Shown: positions 33,252 through 46,080, counted from the first letter of the stretch. The stretch is DNA of 64,000 nt from Takakia lepidozioides (GCA_030704615.1 CM060733.1:15748001-15812000), one strand, 5' to 3'. Notes: generated from the sequence alone by a model not told the origin. Program-made: numbers and translations.

Positions 33252-36200
33252 GACACTGAAGGAGTTTTTGACGAACCTCCTTCTCTAGATGCAAAACAAG
33301 CCATCATACTTGAGAAAAAAGAAAACCTGAATGTCATCTTTAGGTCCCTTCTGATTGAGGTTGGTATACTCGAGATCCCACTGTGTCGCATGATCTCAAT
33401 GCAAGTGGTAAGGCCTGCCCTTGCCAATGACATTCTTAAACTAAGAGCTGATTTCTACTCAGGATATCACCTTGGGGCCTCAGTATTTTATGTATCTCTT
33501 GAGGGGATTGAGGGATCCATTGTTGATGTCACCCCCGATATCACATCCACATGGGATATCCATTGGAAGGAGGTGAACAAAGAATTTGAAGACTATCTTG
33601 AGTCAAAGCCTACATTGCACCATTTGAGGGGCAAGATGTTCCATGTCTGGGACGGCAATCACAGACTTCAAGCATGGTTGTCTTACATCAAAGAAGTTCA
33701 TAAAGCAAACAAATTAAGGCATGTGCGTGTAACAAGCTGGGTTTTGAATGCTGAGATCAACAATCGTGGATCACTTAGGTCCATCATGGATGGAGTCAAT
33801 GTGTAATTATTTTTTTCCATCGTCATCAATTACATTTCTCTATTTGACTTCATTTGGAAAGTGTGGTCATGCGTTGCTTGTGTATCAATGTGTAAGGCGA
33901 CCGAGAGAGCTTATGTCACATCCAAGTTTGTTCACCTGGTGTGTAAGGTGAATATAATTGGTCTTACCCAAGTCACAGAGTGGGAGAATGTCTTAAAGAG
34001 CAATATGAGGAATGTTTGAAGAAGGTGGAAAGACTTGGTACAATCTCACCGTCCATGCGATGACGGAAATTCTATACAAGGTCAGTTTTATACACTGCTA
34101 CATCATTTCTGTACTTCTATACTTTGATAAATTCAAGGTTGCAAGATTGTTGATGGATGGTTGTTTGTTTCTATAGCATGAAATTGTGGAGGCACAACGC
34201 ATGGCAGGGGAAGCATATAGATTGCAAGATGGGCCAAAGTCTCAGGAAGGATTGGAAGATGTCATGAAACAGGGTGGACTTAAGGCAAGGGAACACCACA
34301 AGAGTCAACTGGTGAAGCTACTACCTGTGGCCGATCCCACCTTGGGGGAAGGATTCCTCAAGGAATTGAAGTTGCACTGGTCACGTGCTAAGGCAGGGTC
34401 CGAGGAGATGACTCAGGAGAAGATGGTAATCATATCCACGGCAAGGGTGGATCTAGAAAAGAAGGTGGAATGGCTGCATATTTGGAATGGAGATCAAGCA
34501 TTGAGAGACCAAAAATTCTACCCACCGAGGCCCATCAGTGGGCCAACACTGGATCCCTGGCTCAATAGAAGAATATTTTGGTGGCAGGTGCAAATTTGCA
34601 TTGCTCTTGCTCTTTCGAAAAGGTCCTTATGTGCAAGATACCTGTTCTTTGCAAGTTTTTTCCACTTCGCAACAAAATGACATCATACATTGTTTGTTTC
34701 ATACACAGCTTCGAAATGTGGCTTTGGCACAATTTGCTTTGTATACCACCCAGTCTGGACAATTCCATATTGCTTTGGAGGAAGGTGAGGGTGAGAGTTT
34801 GGGAGACTATATTGACACGTGAAAAATGGCTCATTTCAATGAGTTGTTCCATAGAGAGTTCTATTTGCCAAAAGGACCATTTCGAGGCAATGACTGGGAA
34901 CAGCAAGTTGGGGGAGAAAAAGTTGTCAAACGGATTCACTTCAGGTATTGTCATATATATCCATCAATTCTGTTTTACTGAACTGTGCAAACAATTCAAA
35001 GGTTTTTGTGGTTGTGGAATTACAATTTGTTGCAATTTGTGTTTGTTCTCTTGTTGTTCAGGTACATGAGATTTGTTCTTGGACCTGATGATCGGCTCAA
35101 AGCGGAGCCAAAATTTCTTATGGCTTGGAAATTTGGTGCACCTCCAGCCACAATGTACACCCCATAAATTGAGAATGATTGGGGTAGAGAGCATCGCGAG
35201 GGAGGGGGGTGGTACTTGGATATGCCAAAAGGGAGTGTTCCATATGCAGAATCGGCTCTTTCACAAGGATTGTGTTGCTAGGCAACAGCTAAGTGATACT
35301 AGAGTGGCCACTACTGAGGTTCCACTCAAAGAACTGGAATAAGCTGAGCAGATAGCGTCCTAGGCTGCTAATGTTGTGGCTGAGGCAATCCCTGCAGCAG
35401 TTGGTGTGCCAAAGCGGAAAGCTCGTAAGAGAAAAGAGGTGGAAGTTGTTGGTGTGGTTGGTCCACTGTCTTTAGTGCCTGCACCTGATAGCTCCACTCA
35501 GGCTTCGGGACAGCTGATCATTTCCCCTCAGCCACCAGCTAGTCTAGGTGTTAAGTCGGGAGAGCGTCCTTTCAAGGCAGTGTCATTTCCATCTCGCAAC
35601 CTGGGCCCCTATTGCATGAAGATTTTTCCAACACATTTTATTGACATGGTCATGGCCTCCTCCATTGAGCAACATCCTACCCTTGTGGAGCTTCTTGGGT
35701 TTTTCAAAAATGTGAGATCTCATTTTTTGTTCATGATGATGTGGTTTGCTTTCTTCTCTTTGTGTCTTGTTGTATTCAGATGCGTTTTAAATTTTGCTCT
35801 CATGTGTTCTTTTGCAGCTTCTAGGACCTTGGCTGAGTGTCATTGACGGGCAGCGGGCACCTTTCTCTGTGGATATGATCATCGTCGACTGTCCTACTGG
35901 AATGCCCGTTGAGGGTTGCTTAATTGGATGGGGTGTCACCTTGGAATGCTTTTGACAAGCGTTATTGGGAGTTTGCTTTTTCCATTGCAAATGACTTGTT
36001 GGATGACAACGGTTGTTTAGTGTTCTTGCAGGGCACTGATGATACTTCCGCTATGGAGCTGCATTCTTTTTCAAAAGGCAACAAAGTGTCTGTCTTGTCA
36101 AGGAAGTTCACATGTATTAACACCATCCCTCTCCATACAAGCACTGGAAAGGTATTGATCTTAATCAACCACCTTGCTTGCTTCTATTCTTTGTACTGAG

Positions 36201-37247
36201 AATGTTCTCTATCTTCTACTTGTGAACTTTTCAAAATCTTGGAATGTGCGTTAATACTCTTTGGTGTGAATACATGTGTGGCAGACCATCTTCTTCCATG
36301 CACATGTCTTGACTAAGCAAGGTGGATGTTTTAAATTTCACGAGTCTGGCAAACTGGTGGATCCCCTTGTGGATCCTGTTCAGTTGGATGCACTCTTCAA
36401 CCACATTCCGGATGGTTGTTTGCCTATGCAATCTGCTGGACAGGCTTGGAGGGGTGCACGGGATCATAGTCCTGCATTTATGCAGGTGCTGTTGGAGACA
36501 TGTTCGCCTCCAGGTTCACGGATTCTGGATCTGACAGTTGGGACAGGTAAATTCAGTTTTTGCACACTGTCTTTGGATGCATGTCAATAAATTTGCAGTG
36601 TTGTAAATGGTTTGGGTATGTTGTGGTGCACGTTCAACTTTCATTGCTGCAAGTGCGTCGAGTCATCATGTCTTTGGTCTTGAAGGGGACAAAGCGCTGT
36701 ATGCAGCACGTTTGTCTGCACTTCAAGAACATGTTCCCAATGTTGTTTCGTCAGCACTTGTTACTCCTACCATTCAGCATCCTCTCACTTTGTTGGAGCC
36801 CCCTGCTCCAAAGCAAGCACGCAAACTTGCACTTAACCTCAACTATATTTTGTAGTGAATGTACGTCTCTTCTTCTTTGGCTTTATTATCATGCTAGTTA
36901 AACTTTGAATTGAGTCCACTACATGTTCTTGTTTTGTGTGCATTATTTAGTTGTTTTTTTCTTCTCTTGTGTGCAGTCATGGACTCATGCGGTCTATCTT
37001 CGACGATCTGCCTGCTAGTCCATCTTCATCTTTCTCTCTCCCAAAGTATGCAGAGGACTTAGCTATGCATTCTAATGAGCTAGAGAATGCAAATGTAGGT
37101 TTTCGTGGTTTTGGGTTCCGTGGGTCTCAAGCTAGTGCTTCTAATCGCGGGGAGATGTTCCGTCGGGCAGAGGTTTTCATGGACATAGATGCTTATGTGT
37201 CTACTGGAGATATTGAGGATGACGTCTCTACCGAGGATGATTCTTAG
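33252..37247 (+). pseudogene. ParB-like / N4-N6 DNA-methyltransferase-like multi-exon gene, decayed
   Basis: Exon-like blocks: 33252-33801, about 33950-34080, 34177-34587, to 34944, 35062-35166, to 35711, 35818-36151, 36285-36546, about 36625-36855 and about 36978-37247. Block 1 has HVWDGNHRLQAWLSYI, like the D-G-x-H-R motif of ParB nuclease-type domains. Block 7 has FSVDMIIVDCPTGMPV and, after a frameshift, NDLLDDNGCLVFLQG. Block 8 has PPGSRILDLTVGTG and block 9 STFIAAS then HHVFGLEGDKALYAARLSAL. That order (DPPY-like first, FxGxG-like last) is that of beta-class N4/N6 methyltransferases. Clean in-phase joins include 34944/35062, 35711/35818 and 36151/36285. A TAA at 35164 and frameshifts near 34010, 35260 and 35925 break it. 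The DPPY motif reads DCPT, so activity is doubtful even in an intact relative. Confidence 0.6.
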
Positions 37248-37644
37248 AAAAACAATGTAGTTGGTTTTTTCTTATGCATTGAGCTGCAAGTACTTTCTTT
37301 GAAATGAAGAGAATATGAAGTTATTCATTCTCCTCCTTCAGAATCCAAGTTTTGGGGATTCATTTTTTGTGCATCATTCTGTGTAACAAATGGTTACAAT
37401 TAGACTTAAAAAATATTACATGCACATAAAACATGAAGTTGGAGGCATGCAAACCAAAATAGGAAATAACTTCACAAGGTGTGTAATTCGGAGTACTTGA
37501 CTAGAATCATGTGGAGGTGCACGGTTGTACTTGGAAAAATAAAATAAAATCCGTGGGAATAGGGTGTTCTTCAATTGTAAGGCAACACGGTTATAGGTCT
37601 ACTAGTATTCAATATGTTATCCGCGGTACTAGGGGGGGGTCATC
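37248..37644. other. 3' flank of the decayed methyltransferase locus
   Basis: AT-rich, no coding motif. Candidate polyadenylation-like A/T signals are present but cannot be assigned. Confidence 0.3.
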
Positions 37645-37692
37645 CGTGAGCCTATGCTCACCAATGCAAGCTCACCGCTCTAGGCTCACGGA
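37645..37692. repeat. Perfect 11-bp inverted repeat with short loop
   Basis: CCGTGAGCCTA and TAGGCTCACGG are exact complements about 26 bp apart, and TGCTCACC/GCTCACCG repeats sit in the loop. It would form a strong hairpin in RNA or DNA. Confidence 0.6.
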
Positions 37693-38059
37693 ATAGCATC
37701 CATGCTATGCGCAGCCAAGACCAGATGTGTCGTTCTATGGGCTTGGAGTGTTACTACCTCATTCAATCGGAGTTCGTTCAGATATAGGAGTTGGCTGCGC
37801 CTCCGATAAATGTCTTCCTGCATTGTGAAACATCTGAAGCACGACACTTCAAGTAACTGTACATTTGAACAGACCTACTTACACCTACAGCTTTCAACAG
37901 AAGTACATTGTTTTTCAGCTTGACAACACATTTTTTGAATGTCGAGTCATTTCTCAATTGTCTTGTTTCTGATGGGTAGATAGGTGTCATCCACATACCA
38001 TCTGACCTAGAGTAGTACTGCCAGAAGGCTACGCAGTACTCTGCTCTATCAAAGCCCAC

Positions 38060-38520
38060 TTGATCAAGTCATGCCTTTAAACCTACACCATTCAGGGACA
38101 TCAGGTTTGAACTTACCAAGTCAATTGTGGATATCGACTTGTTCCGCTTCAAGGCATCAACTACTCTCTCAACGCCCTGGAAAAATGAAATCAGACCAAT
38201 CTCTAACGTCTTTACTTTGTGGAGTACACTACAGAGTGAAAGCACATAATTTCTATTTCAATAATGAATAAAAGGAAGAAATCAAGATTGTGGTTAAAAT
38301 GTGATACTGTCAGTCCCAAGTATTCTGAAGGTTTTGGAAAGGATTGGAGGTTGAACCTGGTCATGAACATCATTCATGTACAGATTCAGCCATTGCAAGC
38401 TTTTGCTCTTTTTAATGTATTGTGTCACATGGAATGCTCCCTTAGGCCTTATATTGTTGTTCCCAAGGTCCAGACTTGTTATCTTTCCTACAATGGAGGA
38501 GCCGGTTAGTCAATGAAATC
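38060..38520 (-). pseudogene. Leucine-rich-repeat fragments (minus strand)
   Basis: Two exon-like pieces. The upstream one (about 38510-38350) reads ITSLDLGNNNIRPKGAFHVT then KSLQWLNLYMND. The downstream one (38178-38119) has acceptor TTCCAG, reads GVERVVDALKRNKSISTIDL and ends at donor GTAAGT. Both match ribonuclease-inhibitor/NLR-type LRRs (L-x-L-x-x-N-x-I pattern). No NB-ARC or kinase domain is seen nearby. Weaker candidates on the same strand at about 41490-41800 and 42281-42470 (for example LPEIPNLLELLG) could belong to the same split gene. I treat it as a remnant interrupted by transposon sequence. Confidence 0.5.
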
Positions 38521-38754
38521 CTCCTTCCTCACTAACTTTTGAAGGAAACGCACATCCTGACAAAGTTCCTTCATTAGCTCATCATAAAATCACCTTTAGG
38601 TGCACCCATCTCTATAGAGGGCTGCATGAACCATGATTGTTGTGTGAACTCTCATTGGCCACTTGTAGGGGACGGGTAGATGCAGACTACACTGGTTCTG
38701 TTTGGACTGCAATTTGCAGTTTTCGACTGACTGCTTATCATATTATTCTTCACC

Positions 38755-39099
38755 CTATACAAATGTGCTCCTTTCTGGTCGGGCATAGTTCCTGACATAC
38801 CCCTTCAAGGTTTTCATGTACCTTTCAATGGGGTACATCCAGCGGGTACAAACCGGGCCACAAAGCGCCAATTCATCCACAAGGTGGAGTATAAGGTGGG
38901 ACATAACATCAAAGAAAGAGGGGGGGAATTCTTTCTCAACCAAACAAAGGGTAAGAACCACATCATCCTTCAAGGCCCCCGAACTTTCGGGATCCACGGT
39001 CTTCATGCATAAATGATGAAAAACCCTTGAAATCCTCATGATGGCTTGCCTTGCACCTTTACCCAACAATCCCCGGATGCAAAGGGGAAGAACATTCAT
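38755..39099 (-). pseudogene. CACTA (En/Spm) transposase fragment, DUF4218 region
   Basis: This 114-residue frame contains LPLCIRGLLGKGARQAIMRI, TVDPES, VVLTLCLVEKEFPPSFFDVM, HLVDELALCGPVCTRWMYPI and ERYMKTLKGYVRNYARPE, the conserved C-terminal DUF4218 domain of plant CACTA transposases. The main transposase (Tnp2-like) domain is not seen upstream, where AT-rich sequence lies. It is either a fragment or an exon of a degraded transposase. Confidence 0.85.
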
Positions 39100-39119
39100 A
39101 GCAAATGGACTTAGAATGG

Positions 39120-39700
39120 GTTAGCCACTTACCATATGTACATGTGGGTATATTTATTTTGGAATTTGGATGAAATCTTATGAAGCTATGGACATTTGTA
39201 CGGAATTCCAATGGACTGTCACAGTCCATCTAATGTCCCAAATGCCATCTGAAAAACCTATTTGTGCAAAACCAATTCATATATGGACTTTACAACTAGA
39301 TACACAATGTTTGAATAGACACAAATATAAATTTGTGAACAATTCCATCCATCCACCAAGACACTATGGACTTTTTTGTACCCAAAAAACCCCCAAAATG
39401 ACGATTTGTCCATAGCATTTTGAAAAACTCATATTTGGGTGGAGATCTTTGCTAAGAATATATATATTGTTATTGTCTCTAGGAGCTTATTTTTATATGG
39501 ACAAATTTCATAAACTACAAGATAATAATAAATAGCTATTATTTCTAAATAAGGAAAAATTATTTAAAAACAATTATAATAAAAATAAATATCTCAAATA
39601 TTTGGGATGAGACCATTTACTAAATATGATTAGTATACCATTACCTATGAAGATAAAAATATATTTGAACAAATATCCTTAAATAAAAATTTAATTGATT
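39120..39700. repeat. AT-rich insertion-like segment
   Basis: The segment is strongly A/T-rich, especially 39420-39700, unlike both neighbours. It separates the DUF4218 fragment from the C2H2 fragment on the same strand. I found no clear terminal inverted repeats. Confidence 0.35.
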
Positions 39701-39984
39701 TTTTCTCATGGACTTTCAGTGGAGGGCACATCTGCCGCTTGTGAGCCAGTGTAGTCAGCACTTACCCGGACATAGTAGTAGAGTATGGCATGTACAAGTT
39801 TTCCCTCTACCGTAGGGGGAGCCTTGTTATGATAGATTGGGTTTATGTGCTTCACTTGCCTTGTAAAATGGCACTGTAAAATATCAATGCAGTGTGCAAG
39901 CACTTTAATGACCTAAAGGGTCCTTCAAAGCAGGGAATCTCTTTGTTAATCTAATTCCTAATCATACACAGAAAAGTTTTGGGA

Positions 39985-40185
39985 CATGGGTGCCAAGCCC
40001 CGCATTGACCCCCTTCTTTTCCCCAGCTTTGGGCCCTTGTTACGCTTACCCTTCTGTTGGGAGGTATCTCCCTGCAACCTCTTCAAGTTTTGTACCAAAG
40101 CAGCGTGGCGCGCATTTATGTGCAGCTTGAGTGCACGTTTGGAGTCAAGTTGTTGTCGACAATATGGGCACCTTCCACCATCTTG
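39985..40185 (-). pseudogene. C2H2 zinc-finger fragment, probably N-terminus of the CACTA transposase
   Basis: On the minus strand the frame reads CPYCRQQLDSKRALKLHINA then RHAAL: Cx2C-x12-Hx4H, a classical C2H2 finger. A Lys/Arg-rich tail with KGKRNKGPKLGKRRGS follows. In some plant-lineage CACTA proteins such a finger precedes the transposase domain. Because it lies upstream of DUF4218 on the same strand, I link the two, by inference. Confidence 0.5.
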
Positions 40186-40199
40186 GCTTTTCTATTCTG

Positions 40200-42600
40200 T
40201 TGACAAAGCATTAAAAAAGAGGTCAGGTCTAGGTAACATGTTCTTGATTTGCATAAATTTCACTTCTCATTCATGTGGATAGTGCATGGCTGCCCAATTT
40301 TGGACCGATGGTTCTATCTCTGTTCCAGATCTATGACGTTGTCAGTGTGTGAGTATTAGCAAAAAGATATTGATGGCATAATACAACTGTTGGGGGCAGC
40401 ATTGATAGGCTGCATTGCTGCAATGCTCTTAGGAACACACTGCAATAATTTTCCTACAATAGCACCACTCACAGTCACAACTATGTCGTAGCAGTCTTGC
40501 ACAACCAACAATAATCTAGTTTTGGTGCTGACTGAGAGTTCATTTCGGGGTTGACTGAAAACACTTTGTAAGGTTCTGGAACTACAAATGTAGCCTGCGT
40601 GGTTACAAATACTAGATACATGTGACTATGGGTGATCTGCCCAACCTTATGGAGGTACAGATGAGGGAGGATGCACATAGTTCCCAGTTTACTCACCTCA
40701 CATTTTCCTCTGGTTGACATCATCAACGGGCATTATGTAAGTGGATTGTAGTTGTAAGGGTCTGATGAGGAAGAAGCCTGTGCTATGGCACCTGAGGCAA
40801 GGAGCTGTTCGTATGAGATAGCATTCAAGTCCAATGGTATTGATTTTTGCCGTCGGCTCTCTTCTTCTCTTGCTTTAGCTTCTTCTGCTGCTACCTGTGT
40901 TTTCTCCTCCTGCATGCCATTGCCACTCCATTCAGGTCTCCTTATCAGCCCTTCAATCATGAAGAACGCTAGGCAACATACATTGCACTAAAGACTGCAC
41001 ATGTCAAGTTTATATAACCAAAATGGCATTTACAGGATTGAAACTTGAGAATTTTTTTACAGGGCAGCCCTTGAACTCAGTAAGTGCTTGAACCCAAGAT
41101 GTCATACTTTCTACCATCAAACAAGGTTTGTAAACATCACCCACCTTCATGAAATCATATACATGGTACTAAGACAGTTTGTATTGTAGCAGATACTCTT
41201 CAGCAATGAAGGTGTTCAATGTGGCAAGAAAGCTACCAAGCACTACAAGAACAAGACTGTGACTGAGAGTGATTGCAACATTGAATATAGGGGCCAGTCC
41301 CTGAGTGACTGATTTGAGCTGGATCCAAAAATAGTCTAGTGGAGATTAGCCCTTCGGGGGTAGTGACACCATAAGTTACACCCGCTTCTGGCATGAGCCT
41401 TCCTTGGGGAGGGAATCTACAATTGATCAAATGGACTGAGCCATGATTAAGACTTCCCTTACTCACTAGCCTATTTTTTGAACTATCCTCATATTAGTTT
41501 AAGTGGCCTTAAATTTATTTGTTCAGAACTTGAAAGTTTTACTGTGCCTAGGAGCTCCAAAAGGTTTGGGATCTCTGGCAGAACATGTATGTCAACAATA
41601 TAATTCAATCCCCAAGTAGTGCTGCTCACACTCAACTGCTCTATGGCAAAGAGAAAGAAAGAAGGAAGGACATATAGTTTTAAACTTTTGCGGGAGGGCT
41701 AGCATCTCCTTTGGATCTCTACAAAGAAAACTTGTCAATTTCAGATAAAGACGCCAACTTGTTGCACAGCTTACAACTGCTTGAAGTGATCCTATATTAG
41801 AAAGTAAAAGGCAGTCACACATGAAAACAGGTCATTAAGCATTATCTAACCAAAGCAATGTCAGGGCTCTCATAAATATCTGTTTAATGCAGAATCTATA
41901 CCATTGCCACCGTAGCCAATATAGCACACAGTCCTGCTATGGATGTTTCTTTGACATATATCCTACGTTCATTACAAGCTGCTCAGAATCGCAACATAAT
42001 TACCTTTTGGTCCTATTGACTTGGGATATCTATCCCTTTGTGTTCCGGTCAAACTGGGCGCCGGGTGAATGGCTTCAAGGTTACATCATGAATTCATACC
42101 CTCCAACCTTTCATACCCAAGTTAATTGAGATTGCAGATTCCCCCTGCAAGAAGTTTTTCGCTGGCACCATGAGATAGATCACAACATAAATTCTTCACT
42201 GATGCGAGTACTGTGATCTCACTATAAATCTGATTCTCACACCCAACAAAATCATCATTACTTGTGAGAACAAATCTAGCCGAAACCCATACACAATTCA
42301 ATCTTGGTGTTTCTAACAGCGTCTTCCAGCCAATGCTCCTGCAATCTTGTTGTAAATGAGGTTACAGCTTTCCTGAAGACTTGAAACATACCTACAGTAT
42401 CCAATCCACTATTCCTGCAGATGTCTGTGATGGACAGAGAACATAAACAATGACAAACACAGCCCATATGCCAATCCTACCCACTTGTTAGGTGAATTAT
42501 GGAGCTCGCCTTGTTACATGAATTACATAACTTTGCCAAGAGAGAGTTTCTTTTCTTAGTAGCTTTATGGCCAGGAAATCTGATCTTCACAACAAGACAG
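40200..42600. other. No firm gene; weak LRR-like frames on the minus strand
   Basis: A minus-strand frame at 40960-40733 (a Lys/Glu/Ala-rich stretch, then SIPLDLNAISYEQLLASGAI) has coding-like composition but no domain I know. Minus-strand stretches at about 41490-41800 and 42281-42470 are weakly LRR-like. CACTACAAGAAC at 41241 resembles a CACTA terminus, but no partner end was found. Confidence 0.3.
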
Positions 42601-42772
42601 TAATACGTGGGTCGACTTGCCAATTGTTAGCGCATATCCTCTTTTCCCTCATCGTCTCCATCTCCCCTCTCTCGGACACTTGTAATAACTATCTCCACTC
42701 GCACTCGATTTCCCCAATATGCACCCTCCTATCACAACTGCAACAATTACCACCCCAACCGCATAACTACCA

Positions 42773-42799
42773 CCCCCCCCCCCCCCCCCCCCCCCCCCC
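42773..42799. repeat. Poly-C run
   Basis: An essentially uninterrupted run of C follows a C/A-rich stretch. It lies just upstream of the LINE-like coding remnant and continues the C-rich bias of that remnant. Confidence 0.9.
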
Positions 42800-43084
42800 A
42801 CTACTTGTCTGAGATCCACTCCTCTCTCAACATATTAAACTCCACAATTGGAGCAGTCCATAAAATTCTAGGGGATCACCTTGCAACAGTCACCCCAGCC
42901 TCCCAAGATCTCCTCCTCACCTCCAAAAAATTCCCATTTCTCTCCAAAAACATCCTCTCTGCCACACTCAAGGCAGTCACTCCGATACCTAGGTACGAAC
43001 CCCCACAACGGCACTACCCAGGACACCCCCACCCGCCGCCACCACCACCAATACCCCCCCTACCCCCGTCCTGCACCCCAACAC

Positions 43085-44250
43085 TCTCATAATAACTTCC
43101 TGGAATGTTGGATCCTTAGCGACCAGCATACAGAGCCTCCTCCATCTCTTCACATAATCTTCACAGCCACACATTTTTCTCCTACAAGAAACCAAGTTAC
43201 ACACTACCCACACCAGTAGCTCCTACATAAATAAATTATTACCAAACTACTACATCCTATACGGCAACCCCTTGACAGCCCAACAATGCACCGTATGAAG
43301 ATCCGCACCCTACAAACCTACCCGGGGTGGTCTTGCACTAGGTATTCTTCCTATGCACCACTCCCCCAGCACCACCACCAAACTCACCATACCTCTCCCT
43401 CTCTGATCTCACCTTCAAATCATACAACTACACCCCCCATGCTTATGCCCGATCCTCCTCATACATCTGTATATGCCTTCCTAGACGGACGACCTTTCCC
43501 TTATACCAGACATACTACACACTATAACCAATACAATCACCCATACGGACTATCAGCAATGTTCACCATGTCATCCTAGCAGGAGACTTCAACAGAGATA
43601 TCGCTATGACCGGGCACTCATCCAATGGCGCTCACGTATCCCCATCCTCAACTGTAAATGGGCCAGATTCACCCAAAACCTACAACTCAAATATATCCCA
43701 GATGTCCACCATTATTCTAGGCAGGGCGGCCTCAACTATTCATCCCTAAGTCTACTAGACAGCTTCTACCTCAAAACAAACAACACAATTCCATCCTACC
43801 TCCTTGGTCACGTGCATATCCAGCACTACCCTGTATCCATCTCCCTCCCACCGTCCCTCGTCCCTTTCCGACCCCTTCCGGATATACTCACCCCGCCCCC
43901 ACAGCCGCGGATCCTCTCACCTATACCACAATGCAATATCACAGCCTTCCAAAAACACTTCCAACCTGCCTCCTCTAACTTCATACACAAAATATCCCCA
44001 ATATTGTTAGACACCAACCTTCCCCCCACCGAAGCCTAGGCCATAACTGAAAACCTACTTACAGCCACTATACAAGAAATGACAAAAAAACGTTTTGGCA
44101 ACATGCTCCTCTCCCCTGACCTCCCACAAACTACTCGATCCACATAAAATGGAGGCTATCTCAACCGCACCCAAAAACGCGAATGGATTCTACACCTCAA
44201 TATCTATCACTCCATTAGACGCGCCCTCTCTATCACTCCTACTGGCCCAA
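43085..44250 (+). pseudogene. Non-LTR retrotransposon (LINE) endonuclease-domain remnant
   Basis: In shifting plus-strand frames the sequence encodes ITSWNVGSLATSIQSLL, PHIFLLQETK, a GGLALGIL segment, HHVILAGDFNRDIA and, further on, LSLLDSFYL. Asn in WN, Glu in QET and the AGDFN motif are the marks of the APE-type endonuclease at the N-terminus of LINE ORF2. Frames change several times and no reverse-transcriptase YADD region is found downstream. Codons are very C-rich compared with the host genes. Confidence 0.72.
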
Positions 44251-44269
44251 TCCCAAGACCCTGCAGTTT

Positions 44270-46080
44270 GGGAGATCTCCACGTCATTGTTCCAACAAAG
44301 CCCACTTTCTTATTTTTGCAATCTCCCCTGTCGAGGCTTCATATATTGATATATCCACTTGGCTATTTTTTGCAAATTTCCAACGACCAAAAGTACTCGA
44401 AATTCCAAATCTCCCACATGAAGGGCCAATCACTGCTCCAGGAAAGCCCACTTTGCTATTTTTCGCGAGTTTCCAGCGACCAAAAGCACTTGAAACTCCA
44501 AATCTCCCACCTGAAGGGCCAATCATTGAAATATTACATCTCCCACACTGCCGGTCCAAAAATCATGAGACCAAGCCGGTGCACCCCTCCTCATTGAGGG
44601 CTTTCCAACGGCACCAAGCACCGGGGCTGGGGCCCCGCGGTTTGGGAGATCTCAACGACGCTACAAACAAAACAAACAAAACAAAACAAACGTCTCGCTT
44701 CATATATTGACTAGGGTAGCCTGTGCCATTGGCCCAAGTGTCCAGTGTCATCTAAGTCCAAGTGCAATCCCCTATGTATCAAAGTGCGTCTCCTATGTCG
44801 AGGCCCAAATGCAACCTCTAGGGTAGCCTGTGTCGTTGGCCAAAGTGTCCAGTGTCATCTAAGTCCAAGTGCAATCCCCTATGTATCTAGAGACCTCCTG
44901 TTTGGGAGATCTAGGCCTAGGGTAGTCTGCACCATTGGCCCATGGGTTAAGAATGAAATCTAAGTCCAAGTGCAATCCCCTATGTATTCAAGTAGCGTCT
45001 CATATGTTAAGGCCCATGTGTGAAGAATTGAAATCTAAGCCCAAGTGCAATTTCTTATGTATCCAAAGTGGGTCTCTTATGTCGAGGCCCAAGTGCAATC
45101 CTCTATCCAAGTATCCAAGCGCATCTCCCGTGTACAGGCCCAAGTGTCCAATGTCATCTAAGTCCAAGTGCAATCCCATATCTGATCATTTTTATTTTTT
45201 TCAGAGAGCCTACGACCAGATTTGAACCGGAGACCTTTCCCTTGATATCTCTCCCGTCGAGGCTCCAACCATTGTCCCAGGAATGCCCACTTTGCCATTT
45301 TTGCTATTTTTTGTGAATTTCCAGAGACCCAAAGTACTTGGAATCCACATCTCCCACACCGCGGGTCCAAAAATCCTGAGACCAAGCCCGTGCACCCCTC
45401 CTCATCGAGGGCTTTCCAGCGGTACCAAGCACCAGCGCCGGGGCCTCGCGGTTTGGGACATCTAAACGTGACAAAACAAAACAAAACAAAACAAACATCT
45501 CGATTCATAGATTGACTAGGGTAGCCTGTGTCGTTGGCCCAAGTGTCCAGTGTCATCTAAGTCCAAGTGCAATCCCCTATGTATCAAAGTGCGTCTCCTA
45601 TGTCGAGCCCAAATGCAACCTCTAGGGTAGCATTTGCCGTTGGCCCAAGTAGCCACTGTCATCTAAGTAAGTTTTTTTCCACAGAGCCTACGACCAGGTT
45701 TGAACCGGACACCTTTCCCTTGATATCTCTCCCGTCGAGGCTCCAACCATTGTCCCAGGAATGCCCACTTTGCCATTTTTGCTATTTTTTGTGAATTTCC
45801 AGCGACCAAAATTACTTGAAATTCCAATCTCGCACGTGAAGGGCCAATCACTGCTCCAGGAAAGCTCACTTTGCTATTTTTCTCGAATTTCCAGCGACCA
45901 AAAGTACTCAGAATTCCACATCTCGCACACCGCGGGTCCAAAAATCATGAGACCAAGCCGGTGCACCCCTCCTCCTCGAGGGCTTTCCATCGGCACCAAG
46001 CACCGGGGCTGGGAGATCTCAACGACGCTACAAACAAAACAAAACAAAACAAAACAGACGTCTCGCTTCATATATTGATA
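44270..46080. repeat. Complex tandem repeat array with SINE-like modules
   Basis: Three blocks (about 44270-44710, 45235-45500 and 45715-46075) share TTTCCAGCGACCAAAAGTAC, GGTCCAAAAATC and a GACCAAGCC(C/G)GTGCACCC phrase ending in an ACAAAACAAAAC run. Between them, AGTCCAAGTGCAATCCCCTA and TAGGGTAGCCTGTG recur. Within the first block a unit of about 85-88 bp repeats in tandem. At about 45205 and 45695 the minus strand contains CCGGTTCAAATCTGGTCGTA and a variant with CAAACC, a tRNA-like B box followed by an A-rich tail, which suggests a SINE. Open frames here come from the repeat. Confidence 0.65.

Noticed and set aside
38755-39099. Bacterial-type transposase or host enzyme
   Set aside because: The motif order matches plant CACTA DUF4218 throughout, with no insertion-sequence features.
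41239-41252. CACTACAAGAAC as the end of a CACTA element
   Set aside because: No complementary TTCTTGTAGTG end, flanking 3-bp duplication or subterminal repeats were found.
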